Shown here: piece after piece, positions 27,187 through 35,814 of the stretch
How the letters are laid out: the number at the start of each line of letters is the position of its first letter
Position numbering within the stretch: position 1 is the stretch's first letter
From: Mesorhizobium sp. M2D.F.Ca.ET.226.01.1.1
GTDB lineage: Bacteria; Pseudomonadota; Alphaproteobacteria; Rhizobiales; Rhizobiaceae
Direction: 5' to 3'
Assembly: GCF_004022705.2 (NCBI RefSeq)
Contig: NZ_RZOY02000012.1
Coordinates: 1-64,000, forward strand
DNA: 64,000 bases
Notes under the pieces: model-generated
Databases searched by the model: none
What the model was told of the DNA's origin: nothing
Seen by the model: the letters and a program-made list of their open reading frames with translations, nothing else
Position numbers and translations under genes: made by a program

Positions 27187-27729
27187 CTATTCATTTAGAA
27201 TACGATAGACCTGCATTCTCGAGCAGCCGATCAGTTTTGCGATGCCAGCGGGGCCATGACCTTCACCCCACAAGGCCCTAATTCGGTTCCGATCAAACCG
27301 CTGTTTACCGCCCTTGTAGGCACCGTCGCGTTTGGCCCGCTGGATGCCCTCGCGCTGTCGCTCTTTGATGAACCGTCGCTCCATTTGAGCGACCATGCCG
27401 AGCACAGTCAACACGATGTGACTCATCTCGCCCCGCGTTGAAACGTGCGGGTCGAGCACTGTGACGAATGCGCCCTTCCGCTCGCATTCGTAGATCAGGT
27501 TGAGAACGTCACGCGTGTCGCGGCCGAGCCGGTCAAGGCGGGTTACCACTAGCTCGTCGCCCGAACGGAGGAAGTCCAATACGGTCGCCAGCTCGGCCCG
27601 GCCATTGCGGCTGCCGCCCGAGATCTTTTCTGAGCGAATAACCTCGCACCCCTCGGCTTTCAGCTTCGCCAGTTGTGTGTCTAGGTCTTGATCAATTGTG
27701 CTGACGCGAGCGTATCCGATGCGAGCCAT
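27187..27729 (-). CDS. Serine recombinase (resolvase/invertase family)
   Basis: 180 residues with the full family plan: IGYARVSTIDQDLDTQL with the catalytic Ser 10, DELVVTRLDRLGRDTRDVLN with the active-site Arg residues, MVAQMERRFIKERQREG as the long E helix and a C-terminal Hin-like helix-turn-helix (GPAGIAKLIGCSRMQVYRIL). Such enzymes resolve transposon cointegrates or invert segments. It lies just after the interrupted small gene, leftward, and a decayed relative is at 21590-21850. It is probably the intact recombinase of a Tn3-like or island remnant; no transposase partner is present. Confidence 0.9.
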   Translation of the reverse strand: MARIGYARVSTIDQDLDTQLAKLKAEGCEVIRSEKISGGSRNGRAELATVLDFLRSGDELVVTRLDRLGRDTRDVLNLIYECERKGAFVTVLDPHVSTRGEMSHIVLTVLGMVAQMERRFIKERQREGIQRAKRDGAYKGGKQRFDRNRIRALWGEGHGPAGIAKLIGCSRMQVYRILNE

Positions 27730-27997
27730 AGCCTGTCACCTCAAGGTTTAGGCCTGACGCTACCCTGTCACAAATAGTCGATGTCAACCCAGATGTTACG
27801 CCCACTGGCTTCGACTGCGTTACGTCACGCCGGGGTATACCCTGAAGTGCTGTGAGGGACTTCGTAGCTGAGTTCGTTCTTGGGCGGAAATCGGTCTTCT
27901 ATCGAACGCGACTGGCTTGTAGCAAGCGTTCTGTTTGTTCAATGTAGCGGCTAGCTTGGGCGGGCTGGTAGCGGCAAGCCAAATGGGGGGTGGCTCG

Positions 27998-28888
27998 ATG
28001 AGTCATGAAGACAACGGTGTCGCCAACTTGCTAGGTATGGCGCGGACTGCCACTGCGGGTGGCAATCAGCAAGAAGCTCTCACATACTATAACAGGGTTT
28101 TAGAGATCGATCCCACGATATCCGAGGCGTGGCTCGGCAAGGGAAAGGCTGCCGGGTGGCAATCGTCGCTTGCAAATCTGCGCCTGCCCGAGGCGCTGAT
28201 CGCCTTCAATCACGCGATAGCGACGGCCACTGAGGGCGCACGACCTTCGATCACAAATGAGGTCGTTGGAGAAGTCAACAGAATGGTGGTGGCTTTGTAC
28301 CGCGTGGCCCGGGAACACATGATGGAATACGCTTCGTTGGACAATACGTGGGAGAGCTATCTCGTCCAAGTCTCGCAGATGATTGACGCCCTGGACAATG
28401 TAAGGGCATGGTCTCCTAGCGATCGGACCACGCTCGAAAACATCGTCCATCTCTGCAAAGATAATATCGAGGGCTACAGCTTTCGTAATAAATTCAACAA
28501 CAATATGCCCATGGCACTAGGTATCTCGGAAACCTATGAGCGATTGCTAAGGGAAAGGATGAATCAGGCGGCGGCGGCGATCCGCTCCATGGATGGTTCA
28601 TATTCACCCCCGTCGATAGAAAAAAAGCAGGCTGAAGCTTGCTTCGTGGTCACAGCCACCATGGGTGATCCCCAGCACCCACAGGTTCTGTTGCTTCGGC
28701 GATTTCGGGACGAATGGATACTAAAAAGGAGATGGGGAAAGGCCTTCGTCGATTTCTACTCCAAGGTCGGACCGCCGCTAGCTGCGGTCATAGAAGGAAG
28801 CAAGCTACTTCGGAGGCTCTCATTTATACTTATAGTAAAACCAGCGGCCCGGTTCGCGCATTCTCGACTGCGCCGACTTAAGCTGTGA
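27998..28888 (+). CDS. TPR-containing protein with C-terminal CFI-box domain
   Basis: 296 residues from ATG 27998, preceded by GGGGGG; a TTG at 27935 is less likely. A TPR-like pair covers about 10-75 (GNQQEALTYYNRVLEIDP). The C-terminus has ACFVVTATMGDPQHPQVLLL, then RRFRDEWILKRRWGKAF and VDFYSKVGPPLAAVI, the pattern of CFI-box C-terminal domains (CFIATA...LR.FRD...G..FV..YY...P). A hydrophobic stretch before the end may associate with the membrane. CFI-box tails occur on diverse bacterial proteins and their role is not settled. It stands alone on the + strand. Confidence 0.75.
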   Translation: MSHEDNGVANLLGMARTATAGGNQQEALTYYNRVLEIDPTISEAWLGKGKAAGWQSSLANLRLPEALIAFNHAIATATEGARPSITNEVVGEVNRMVVALYRVAREHMMEYASLDNTWESYLVQVSQMIDALDNVRAWSPSDRTTLENIVHLCKDNIEGYSFRNKFNNNMPMALGISETYERLLRERMNQAAAAIRSMDGSYSPPSIEKKQAEACFVVTATMGDPQHPQVLLLRRFRDEWILKRRWGKAFVDFYSKVGPPLAAVIEGSKLLRRLSFILIVKPAARFAHSRLRRLKL

Positions 28889-29000
28889 ACTCTATCCGAA
28901 CCCTCGTCGATGCTGAGTGCGTGTGCTGGATTGAACTCGGCAGATGAGCGGAGAGCCTGTCGCTGCTTGAGGCCCTTGTTTGCAAGCATTTGGATATCGA

Positions 29001-29777
29001 ATGGTCATTAACCTGCACGAGCGCCTTTCGGAATTCTCATATGGATATGGAGTCACGCGTGAGATTGAAGCGCTTCTTCAGTCGTTTGGTTGCGTCGCAA
29101 CTCCTTTCCTTCCAAGTCTAATTCACGAAGAGGAACTCGGTTTTGATGTGGCGTTCGGCTCGCCCGGTGGAATCTTATTGGCGCAATTTAAACTTGGTCA
29201 GGAACTGAAGCGCTTCCGCCGCACCGCCAACGAGGCAACCGTTCCAAGCCTCGACCATCCATTCTGGCAGTTCCGCATTGATATCGGAGGACATCAATTC
29301 CAAAGACTGATCGAGTTTGAAAACAGTGGAGCGCAGGTCTTCTATTCGGCTCCGCGGTTTGCGACGTGGCAGGCCTATGAGGCCGCATTTCAATCTGGAA
29401 ACGTCCTTGGTCGATCGCTGCTGGTGAAGCCCTCCGAGATACTCGTTGAGCTCGCCGGTGCCACCGGCTTACACCGGATCGCCTATGACATGACTCGGCG
29501 CTACGTATGCTCTGATCCACGCAATGTCCGAGAGTATGCCCCCGAGCAAATGGCGACGTCGGTTCGAGAGAACCTTCAAAAGGAAAATCGCACCATGGGA
29601 GAACAGATCGAAAGGCTTTACAGCCGGAAGAGACCAAGGCGCGGTCCCGGAGCTCTACAGGTTGGGCGGATAGAGTCTCTCATGGAGCGCGCGAGCAGCG
29701 AACTTGACGGGATGGCAGCGGTTGTCGCTCTCGAGGCATGGACCCAAGGAGCTCAGCTCATCTTTGTCAATGTGTGA
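29001..29777 (+). CDS. Uncharacterised protein with PD-(D/E)XK-like core
   Basis: 258 residues from ATG 29001 (a TTG at 28980 is also in frame). GFDVAFGSPG then ILLAQFKLG resembles a D-(x)n-ExK nuclease core, but the usual Glu is replaced by Gln (Gln 62, Lys 64), so it may be inactive or altered. The second half is helical, with RRYVCSDPR and an Arg/Lys-rich part (YSRKRPRRGPGALQ) that could bind nucleic acid. The neighbours on the right are the Hxs genes on the other strand. The function is unknown. Confidence 0.55.
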   Translation: MVINLHERLSEFSYGYGVTREIEALLQSFGCVATPFLPSLIHEEELGFDVAFGSPGGILLAQFKLGQELKRFRRTANEATVPSLDHPFWQFRIDIGGHQFQRLIEFENSGAQVFYSAPRFATWQAYEAAFQSGNVLGRSLLVKPSEILVELAGATGLHRIAYDMTRRYVCSDPRNVREYAPEQMATSVRENLQKENRTMGEQIERLYSRKRPRRGPGALQVGRIESLMERASSELDGMAAVVALEAWTQGAQLIFVNV

Positions 29778-29788
29778 TGCTGTTTGTG

Positions 29789-30004
29789 TCAAAAAGGGTT
29801 TGTCCCAAGAGCTAGCTTGAGAATTATGTCATCTATGTCGCCACTGAGCTTTTCTGCTTCGCGAACCTGATCCTCAAACAATTTCTTGCTAGCTGGGTCG
29901 TCATCGTCTTGTACATAATGATCAAGGCTGCTTGCGAGCTGGGCTATAGACATACTCGCTGTTTTAAGAAGGTTCTTAACGTTTTCCATTTCTTTGCGGT
30001 TCAT
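29789..30004 (-). CDS. Small acidic helical protein downstream of hxsC
   Basis: 71 residues, strongly helical and acidic (SSLDHYVQDDDDPASKKLF then EDQVREAEKLSGDIDD), with no motif recognised. It lies 37 bp after the hxsC stop on the same strand, so it is probably the last gene of the Hxs operon. A preceding GGATTTCA before ATG 30004 gives a modest ribosome site. It could be an extra partner or immunity protein, but nothing in the sequence shows this. Confidence 0.55.
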   Translation of the reverse strand: MNRKEMENVKNLLKTASMSIAQLASSLDHYVQDDDDPASKKLFEDQVREAEKLSGDIDDIILKLALGTNPF

Positions 30005-30041
30005 CTGAAATCCTATTATATTCTGGATGGTTTACCGGCGT

Positions 30042-31202
30042 CTATGAGAATGCGCGAATGTGATTGCTTCGCGCAAGATTGCTGGATGAGAAGAAGCCGC
30101 CGCATCCGTCGCGCTTCGCACACCCATTGCACTCATCTACGTATTCATTTTTCCAGTCGCTGATCGACCGTTTTGCGAACCGATGGATTGAATCATCGAG
30201 AAGACAAAGCTGGTGATTGTACACTGAAACGTTGATCCTAGCGGCAGCCAGATATTGCACAGCCGCCCGGAGTTCGTTCCTATAGTCATACGGGTCCATC
30301 CAGAGCTTATCCATATTTGCCCTTGTAAATCCGGTAATCTCAAGGCCCATAAACGTCACATGATCGACGAAGGTCAGGTTCCTGAAAATGAAATCAGATA
30401 GGTCGGCGAGACCGTCGTAGGTCTGCTTGTGGACGACGACTCGTATCTCGACCTCAGCCCCCACAGCCTTCAAGTTCATGATCCCGCGGATAGTCTCATC
30501 GAACGCGCCTTTGGATTGCACCACATAGTCGTGGACCTCGGGGTCCGCGGAATAGATCGGAATGCCCACCGATAGACGTCGATGGCCTATCGCTTGATAT
30601 CTCTGCGCGAAGGCCCTGTCCTTGAATGTCCGGCCGTTTGAAAGAATGTGGATTGGCGTGGAAGGCAGATGGTCGCGAGCACAGGACAGAATCTCGAAGA
30701 AATCCTCGCCGACCAGCGTTGGCTCTCCGCCGGTGATTCCGAGAAACGGTGTCGTTGCAGGCAGCAACGGCAGTACCTCTAAGATTTCCTTTGCCAGCCA
30801 GCGATCGTCAATGTCCTTCGGGGGCTGGGAGCACATCAAACAAAGGTGGTTGCACCGCTCTGTCAGAAGGAAATAGTTGGCGTTTGCCTCTTTTCGGAAC
30901 AGGACGCGCACTGCCTTTCGATCCGGGGCAAAGCGGACGACGTCCCCTTCGCCGAGGTAAGAAAAGTAGTCAGGCAGAACGACAAGCCGTCGGTCTGAAA
31001 ACAGTTTCTCAGCCACGGCCTGATGCTCTTCAAACGTCACGACCCATCGGCAACCGGGGTCTGACGTGTTGCCCCGGAAGAGATAAGCGTCGTGGTCTGG
31101 ATTGGGGGTTGGACAGGTTGGTGAAGTCATCAGACGAAGGGCCGATCGAGGGGCAGACTCTTCGATATTGGCTGACGCGGCGAACCCGCTCAAACGCAGC
31201 AT
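30042..31202 (-). CDS. hxsC: HxsC: His-Xaa-Ser system radical SAM maturase
   Basis: 386 residues. ERCNHLCLMCSQPP carries the CxxxCxxC [4Fe-4S]-SAM site near residue 120, GITGGEPTL is the SAM-binding GGEP motif, and VGIPIYSADPEVHDYVVQ follows as in radical SAM barrels. A C-terminal Cys cluster (CNGCAKRDGCGG) binds auxiliary clusters. In the His-Xaa-Ser system HxsB and HxsC together modify the HxsA precursor. The start follows the hxsB stop within 2 bp, so they are coupled. The first 20 residues are atypical and a later start is possible. Confidence 0.9.
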   Translation of the reverse strand: MLRLSGFAASANIEESAPRSALRLMTSPTCPTPNPDHDAYLFRGNTSDPGCRWVVTFEEHQAVAEKLFSDRRLVVLPDYFSYLGEGDVVRFAPDRKAVRVLFRKEANANYFLLTERCNHLCLMCSQPPKDIDDRWLAKEILEVLPLLPATTPFLGITGGEPTLVGEDFFEILSCARDHLPSTPIHILSNGRTFKDRAFAQRYQAIGHRRLSVGIPIYSADPEVHDYVVQSKGAFDETIRGIMNLKAVGAEVEIRVVVHKQTYDGLADLSDFIFRNLTFVDHVTFMGLEITGFTRANMDKLWMDPYDYRNELRAAVQYLAAARINVSVYNHQLCLLDDSIHRFAKRSISDWKNEYVDECNGCAKRDGCGGFFSSSNLARSNHIRAFS

Positions 31203-31203
31203 C

Positions 31204-32661
31204 TTAGTTCGCCCAGCTCAAAAATAGTTCTCGCGTGGCAACATCGCTTTCCATGAGCGCGATCAGCCTCTTGAAGATCGACATGTTGCGATTGCAGAAG
31301 CCCGAACGAGTCTTGAGTCCAACGAAGTCGCCATGCGTTGCGGTGTGGAACACCGGATCGGAACCACAAAAGGGTTCATAGGCGCATTCCGAGCACATTG
31401 GGACTGAGCCTGCGAAGGATTGCTCAATCGGATCCAACAGAGCGTCGGCTCCAAAGATTTCCGCATAGGTGTTTTCATGGACATTTCCGAGCAGGAACGT
31501 CTTGTCGCCCATTTCGGCTAACATCCGCGCCTCGTCGGACGCGTACACGCTAGCGTCATAGTTATAAACAACGGCCGAGATGCCGATGCCCGCTGGGCTC
31601 ATAAGATCGACGTATCCCGGCTCAAACGGCGTCAGCATCTTCGTGAGGATGGTAGCCGCGTAAAACTCTTTGAACGGAACGCCATTCCGATTCAGGTCAA
31701 GGATATAGTTGAGCCCTTCGAAATAGAAATCGAGCCAGCGGTCCACGTCATAGGCTGCATAAAACTTGGTCTTGACCGCAAAACCGTAGGGAGAAAGCGG
31801 TCGAAGGAATATCCCGGGGAAGTCCAAGCTGACGTATTCGTCGATTATCGTGCGGACTTGCGAGAGGCTGGCCTTGGTGGTGGTCATCAAGGCACTAACG
31901 CGCTCATGGCCAAGGGCATTTCTCGCCTTGTGAATGCCTGCGACAGCCAACTCATAACTGTTTTTCCCGGGGCGCGGTCGATTGGCGTTGTGAAGCGCAG
32001 CCGGGCCATCAAGCGATGTCGAAATCAGGATGCGATGCTGGCGGCAAAACTCTAGGATTTCATCCGTGACGACGGCGAGGTTTGTCGTGATGACGAACTG
32101 CAAGGATCGCCCGGCAACCTGATTTATCTGCTCAGCCCGGCGCACGACATGCTGGATCAGCGGAAAATTCAGCAGCGGTTCGCCGCCTTGGAATTCGATT
32201 TTGATCGCCGGGCTGGGGGATTGAAAAATCAGGGCCAACGCCTTCTCGGCAGTCTCCTCCGACATGTCGAAGGCCGAGCGATCTTCGCTTTGACGGGACA
32301 CCTGACAGTACGGGCACGAGTGCTCGCACCGCAGCGATACGACCATAATGTGAAGCGAGGTAAAGTTCTCGAGCCTCTTGGCCTTGGTGCGAACCTTCAG
32401 CGACAGCAGGTCTCGCCCCAAATTTGATGAGGCATCGAACAGAAACTGTCGGCTGCGAAGACGAGAGTAAGCTGGGTGAGTGCTTGGGAGTTCGTGCTTG
32501 ACAAAGGAAGCCAGCACCGCGCGCGGCAGTACCAGATATTCACCTGCTTGGTTCGTCAGGACATACCGCTCGTCGTCTAGTGGCGAAAAACGGAAGTAGG
32601 CCAGCTGGTATCTGTCATCCACTGGTCGGCGAAAGTCGCTCGCCGGAGCAAACCTAGTCAT
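31204..32661 (-). CDS. hxsB: HxsB: His-Xaa-Ser system radical SAM maturase
   Basis: 485 residues. CEHSCPYCQVS is the radical SAM CxxxCxxC site (near residue 113), EFQGGEPLL is the GGEP-type motif, and STSLDGPAALHNANRPRPG is the usual SPASM-family fourth strand. The C-terminal CSECAYEPFCGSDP with a later Cys (SGFCNRNM) is the twitch/SPASM auxiliary cluster. This matches HxsB of the four-gene Hxs family. The start overlaps hxsD by 8 bp and the stop abuts hxsC. The enzyme should act in the cytoplasm on the repeat peptide of HxsA. Confidence 0.92.
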   Translation of the reverse strand: MTRFAPASDFRRPVDDRYQLAYFRFSPLDDERYVLTNQAGEYLVLPRAVLASFVKHELPSTHPAYSRLRSRQFLFDASSNLGRDLLSLKVRTKAKRLENFTSLHIMVVSLRCEHSCPYCQVSRQSEDRSAFDMSEETAEKALALIFQSPSPAIKIEFQGGEPLLNFPLIQHVVRRAEQINQVAGRSLQFVITTNLAVVTDEILEFCRQHRILISTSLDGPAALHNANRPRPGKNSYELAVAGIHKARNALGHERVSALMTTTKASLSQVRTIIDEYVSLDFPGIFLRPLSPYGFAVKTKFYAAYDVDRWLDFYFEGLNYILDLNRNGVPFKEFYAATILTKMLTPFEPGYVDLMSPAGIGISAVVYNYDASVYASDEARMLAEMGDKTFLLGNVHENTYAEIFGADALLDPIEQSFAGSVPMCSECAYEPFCGSDPVFHTATHGDFVGLKTRSGFCNRNMSIFKRLIALMESDVATRELFLSWAN

Positions 32662-32992
32662 CCGACTGCAGGCCCGATCTGGAGAAGGCCAACGCCAATA
32701 TCGCGTTCCTAACTGAAGCTGTTTCGGCGGCGATCGTGCCTCGCAGGTCTTGATCCAAGACCTCGAGCCGCAGCCTCTCTATCGCTGCGTCGGCCGAAGC
32801 TCGCCCGAGCGCCTTGCTGAAGTTGATCATGCAGACTGCGAAGCCGTCTTCGATAGTGATCTCAACCGCAGCGTTCCCGGTTACCCGGTACGCTGCGCGC
32901 TTAACACAGTCGAGGCCGAAGACAGACAGATCAAACTTGGCTTGGGCAGTCCGGACGAGCTCGCTATCGCGAGGAGCGTCGGCCATCAGCAA
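32654..32992 (-). CDS. hxsD: HxsD: His-Xaa-Ser system accessory protein
   Basis: 112 residues between hxsA and hxsB, overlapping both. It reads DLSVFGLDCVKRAAYRVTGN, AAVEITIEDGFAVCMINF, then LEVLDQDLRGTIAAETASVRN, and ends in a helix. The small size, the paired V..A.Y....A pattern and the position fit HxsD, which accompanies HxsA-B-C. Its probable role is substrate delivery or recognition for the maturases, by analogy with other peptide systems. A second ATG (32986) two codons later is equally possible. Confidence 0.85.
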   Translation of the reverse strand: MLMADAPRDSELVRTAQAKFDLSVFGLDCVKRAAYRVTGNAAVEITIEDGFAVCMINFSKALGRASADAAIERLRLEVLDQDLRGTIAAETASVRNAILALAFSRSGLQSDD

Positions 32993-33246
32993 TAGCTATA
33001 GCTAGAGCAGTGAGACCCGTGGCTAGCGTGGCTCGCATGGCTGCTGTGATAGGCCAAAATGACGTCCGTACCACTGGAGCGATCGAGCACCTCACCATAG
33101 CCGAGGTCCGCCGGAACAGTGCCAGCTTCAGCCAGCTTGGTCTGTGGCTGATTTGCCGATTCGACAAGCACTGTAGCTTGCGCATGGCCGCCGAGAATCA
33201 TCGTGGCCGACAAAGCCACCGGTGACAGAAAACTACGCTTTGACAT
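32986..33246 (-). CDS. hxsA: HxsA: His-Xaa-Ser repeat precursor peptide
   Basis: 86 residues from ATG 33246; an ATG at 33300 is upstream but the signal-like start MSKRSFLSPVALSATMIL favours 33246. Residues 67-81 are five uninterrupted His-Xaa-Ser units (HSS, HAS, HAS, HGS, HCS), followed by SYSYC. The middle (about 35-60) carries the LAEAGTVPADLGYGEVLD spacer. The C-terminal end is the presumed modified core. The gene heads the order A-D-B-C, and its stop overlaps hxsD. A palindrome CAATAC-T-GTATTG lies at 33347-33359, upstream. Confidence 0.92.
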   Translation of the reverse strand: MSKRSFLSPVALSATMILGGHAQATVLVESANQPQTKLAEAGTVPADLGYGEVLDRSSGTDVILAYHSSHASHASHGSHCSSYSYC

Positions 33247-33372
33247 TATCCAAACCCCCGTTTGCACGGACTCATTAGCAAAGCGCACCAATCTGGGCAA
33301 GTACCGATTGTAGAGAAGTCCTTAAGCTATCACTAATATAATTGTTCAATACTGTATTGTGTGCGTGAACGG

Positions 33373-35079
33373 TTACGCCCCTGCCACCCCGCTCACCTTT
33401 CGGCTTCGTCGCGGAAGTTCGCCTCCCACGACCCATGCAAGATAGGCAGTCGCGCCGTATTTCTTGATCAATTCAGCGTCGCAGCTATCGCAGCAGGCTG
33501 TACGGCGCATCTTTGGTGCTCTTGTTCCAAAAACCCAATCAAGGATACGTTCCGAAAGGCTCGGTCTTCGCCGGATTACCCCGTCACCGAAGTAGCCACT
33601 GACCGATTTTCGAAAACAGGAGGTCGAGCGAAGCATCCCCGCCACTTGATCGATATTTCGGTTCCGCTGATCCAGCATGACCGCTCTTTGCTGGTCGTCG
33701 CCCGGTGCGTTCGAGACAGTCAGCTCGGCCATGTATCTGAGCCGTCCCGTGTCACCCCGGCCCGGGCCATCGTGGAAGATGACCGACGCCGACGGCTTGC
33801 GATCTCTTCCAGCGCGACCGAACTCTTGCAACAAATCCTCAACAGAGGCTGATTGCTGCCAATGTATCACAAGCCGCACATTCGGCACGTCGAGGCCCAT
33901 GCCGAAGGCGTTAGTGCAAATGATTTGATCGACTACTGGACGACTCTGCCCCAAAAACCGCTTGACGAGTTCCTGCCGCTCCCAAGCGTTGCCGAGCTTG
34001 GAATGATAAAATGGGATGTTCAGCCCTAAGCCCGAGAGGGCAGCCTTGAGTTCGTCTCCCACTTTGACCGTAGGGACAAAAACCATCGCCTTCTGCCCCT
34101 TCAACTGAGGCAGTGAGAGCATGGAAGCTATTTCCTGCGCTCGCTGATCAGCCCGGCACTGCCGTCGCAACATCGCAATGTTTGGCCTGTCCACGTCGCG
34201 GACGAATACCTTTGCGTCAGGGATGCCAAGCGATGCTAGAATTCGGCCCTGCATCTCCTTTCCGGCAGTGGCTGTGAAAGCCAGGACAGGTGGAGCACCG
34301 AGCTTTTCCCTGACCTCGCGCAACCGTCCGTATTCTGGACGGAAGTCTTCGCCCCAGCGGTCAACACAATGGGCTTCGTCAATGACCAGAAAGGACGGCT
34401 CGCTCCGCTTGATTTGGTTGCGCTCGGCGTCGCTACGAACGAAAAAGCGCTCCGGCGCGACGTAGAGCAGCTTTATGGCCCTCTGGCTAAGCAGCGAAAA
34501 TCGGGTGGCCTTCTCCTCGCGGCTGAGATCGCTGTTGATGAACGTAGCCGGGATCTTCTTCGCCAGAAGGTCCGAGACCTGCTCTGCCATCAGTGCCTTC
34601 AACGGAGATACAACAAGGGCCACCCCACGCCTGAGCAGCGCAGGAAGTTGAAAGCACAACGTCTTGCCGGAGCCTGTAGGGCTGACGACCAATATGGATT
34701 TCCCCGAGAGAGCTGTCAAAACGATTGGCAACTGACCGTAGCGAAATCGCTCCAACCCAAACAGCCGCAACGCGGGCCCGAAGTTGCCCGCCGTTTCGGT
34801 CACCACTCCTTCACGGTCCAGCCATTTGGCAAGGCGGACCGCCCATCTTTCAATCGCTCGTCTTGCGAGGCCACCGGCCAAGTTGGGGTGGTGGCGCGCG
34901 TGGCAGCCGTCGCAGAGGGTGATTAAGTTCGATAATTCGTCGGTTCCACCCATCGAGCGGGGGAGTAGGTGGTGAATATCGGCGCTGGCCGATTTGAGCT
35001 CAATGCCACACGAGACGCATCGATAGCCGTCGCGTTTAAGGACCTGCTGCCGGATGGTTGACCAGCTACTGGACGGCAC
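33373..35079 (-). CDS. HNH nuclease-RecQ helicase fusion
   Basis: 568 residues from a GTG at 35079, preceded by GGAAAG. The frame is open to 35292, but those residues look unconserved and would overlap the divergent gene at 35246. Residues 1-60 hold an HNH domain (RDGYRCVSCG, ADIHHLLPRSMGGTD, LITLCDGCHARHH). Next comes a full RecQ helicase: SPTGSGKTLC (Walker A), VIDEAHCVDRWGEDFRPEY (DEAH), NAFGMGLDVPNVRLVIH and GRAGRDR (motifs V/VI). A C-terminal Cys cluster (CFRKSVSGYFGD, CCDSCDAE) is the RecQ zinc site. Fusing a nuclease to RecQ suggests DNA processing or defence. Confidence 0.85.
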   Translation of the reverse strand: MPSSSWSTIRQQVLKRDGYRCVSCGIELKSASADIHHLLPRSMGGTDELSNLITLCDGCHARHHPNLAGGLARRAIERWAVRLAKWLDREGVVTETAGNFGPALRLFGLERFRYGQLPIVLTALSGKSILVVSPTGSGKTLCFQLPALLRRGVALVVSPLKALMAEQVSDLLAKKIPATFINSDLSREEKATRFSLLSQRAIKLLYVAPERFFVRSDAERNQIKRSEPSFLVIDEAHCVDRWGEDFRPEYGRLREVREKLGAPPVLAFTATAGKEMQGRILASLGIPDAKVFVRDVDRPNIAMLRRQCRADQRAQEIASMLSLPQLKGQKAMVFVPTVKVGDELKAALSGLGLNIPFYHSKLGNAWERQELVKRFLGQSRPVVDQIICTNAFGMGLDVPNVRLVIHWQQSASVEDLLQEFGRAGRDRKPSASVIFHDGPGRGDTGRLRYMAELTVSNAPGDDQQRAVMLDQRNRNIDQVAGMLRSTSCFRKSVSGYFGDGVIRRRPSLSERILDWVFGTRAPKMRRTACCDSCDAELIKKYGATAYLAWVVGGELPRRSRKVSGVAGA

Positions 35080-35245
35080 GTTCAGATCAAACTTTCCTTT
35101 TTGTAGGCAGCAGCTGGCGACTGTGCTTCGAAAGCATTCGAAGTGTAGGAGATAATGAAAGGTCTCAGTTAAAACCGAGTGTAAGAAACTGTTGACAGGC
35201 TTGGCTGGCGAAGGCATTGCCGGGTCAATTGGGGATTTGGGCAGC

Positions 35246-35731
35246 ATGATGAGACTGATTTTCGCGCTTTTGGCCGCCATTCTACTCGCCATCTCACCGG
35301 CGTCGGCAGAGCCTAAATTCGGCGACTATCCAACGAAAATGTATCTCAAGGGCAGGCCAATCCTGCCAAAATTCGCAGGCCCTGCTGCCCAATTCAAGAC
35401 CAGGATTCGGAACGGCATGAAGTCCGGTCCGAATTACGGCGGCCATTTCTCCGTGATCGAAATCGGCTGTGGCACGTCTTGCATCTTCGCGTTTCTCATC
35501 GATGGCCGCGATGGCAGGCTGGTCGATTTCCCCCTCGGCGGCGAGGACAACTACCAGCTTCAACTTCACTATGGCATCGACAGCACTCTCCTGCAGGCTG
35601 ACTGGATGGACACGAGCAACGGCAAATATGACACGTGCGTCCGGCGCTTCTACGATGTGGGGTCAGGGAATCTGACGAAGATCTCAGAGGCCACATATAC
35701 GATCGAACCATCCTCGTTTTGCAGCCAGTGA
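35246..35731 (+). CDS. Secreted protein of unknown function
   Basis: 161 residues from ATG 35246 (an ATG one codon later is also possible). A signal peptide (MMRLIFALLAAILLA, SPASAEP) is clear. The mature part is beta-rich with several Cys residues (GCGTSC, DTCVRR) and two conserved-looking stretches, NYGGHFSVIEIGCGT and FLIDGRDGRLVDFPLGG. This is a widespread proteobacterial hypothetical form; no function is known. It diverges from the HNH-RecQ gene and ends close to the McrA-type gene, which runs in the opposite direction. Confidence 0.75.
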   Translation: MMRLIFALLAAILLAISPASAEPKFGDYPTKMYLKGRPILPKFAGPAAQFKTRIRNGMKSGPNYGGHFSVIEIGCGTSCIFAFLIDGRDGRLVDFPLGGEDNYQLQLHYGIDSTLLQADWMDTSNGKYDTCVRRFYDVGSGNLTKISEATYTIEPSSFCSQ

Positions 35732-35814
35732 GCGCGGCGGGCGGGTGGTGGTCAAATGGTCTGCTGCATTGCGCGATAGAACCCAGACATGCGCTTCGCC
35801 AATCTTTCTCGGGT

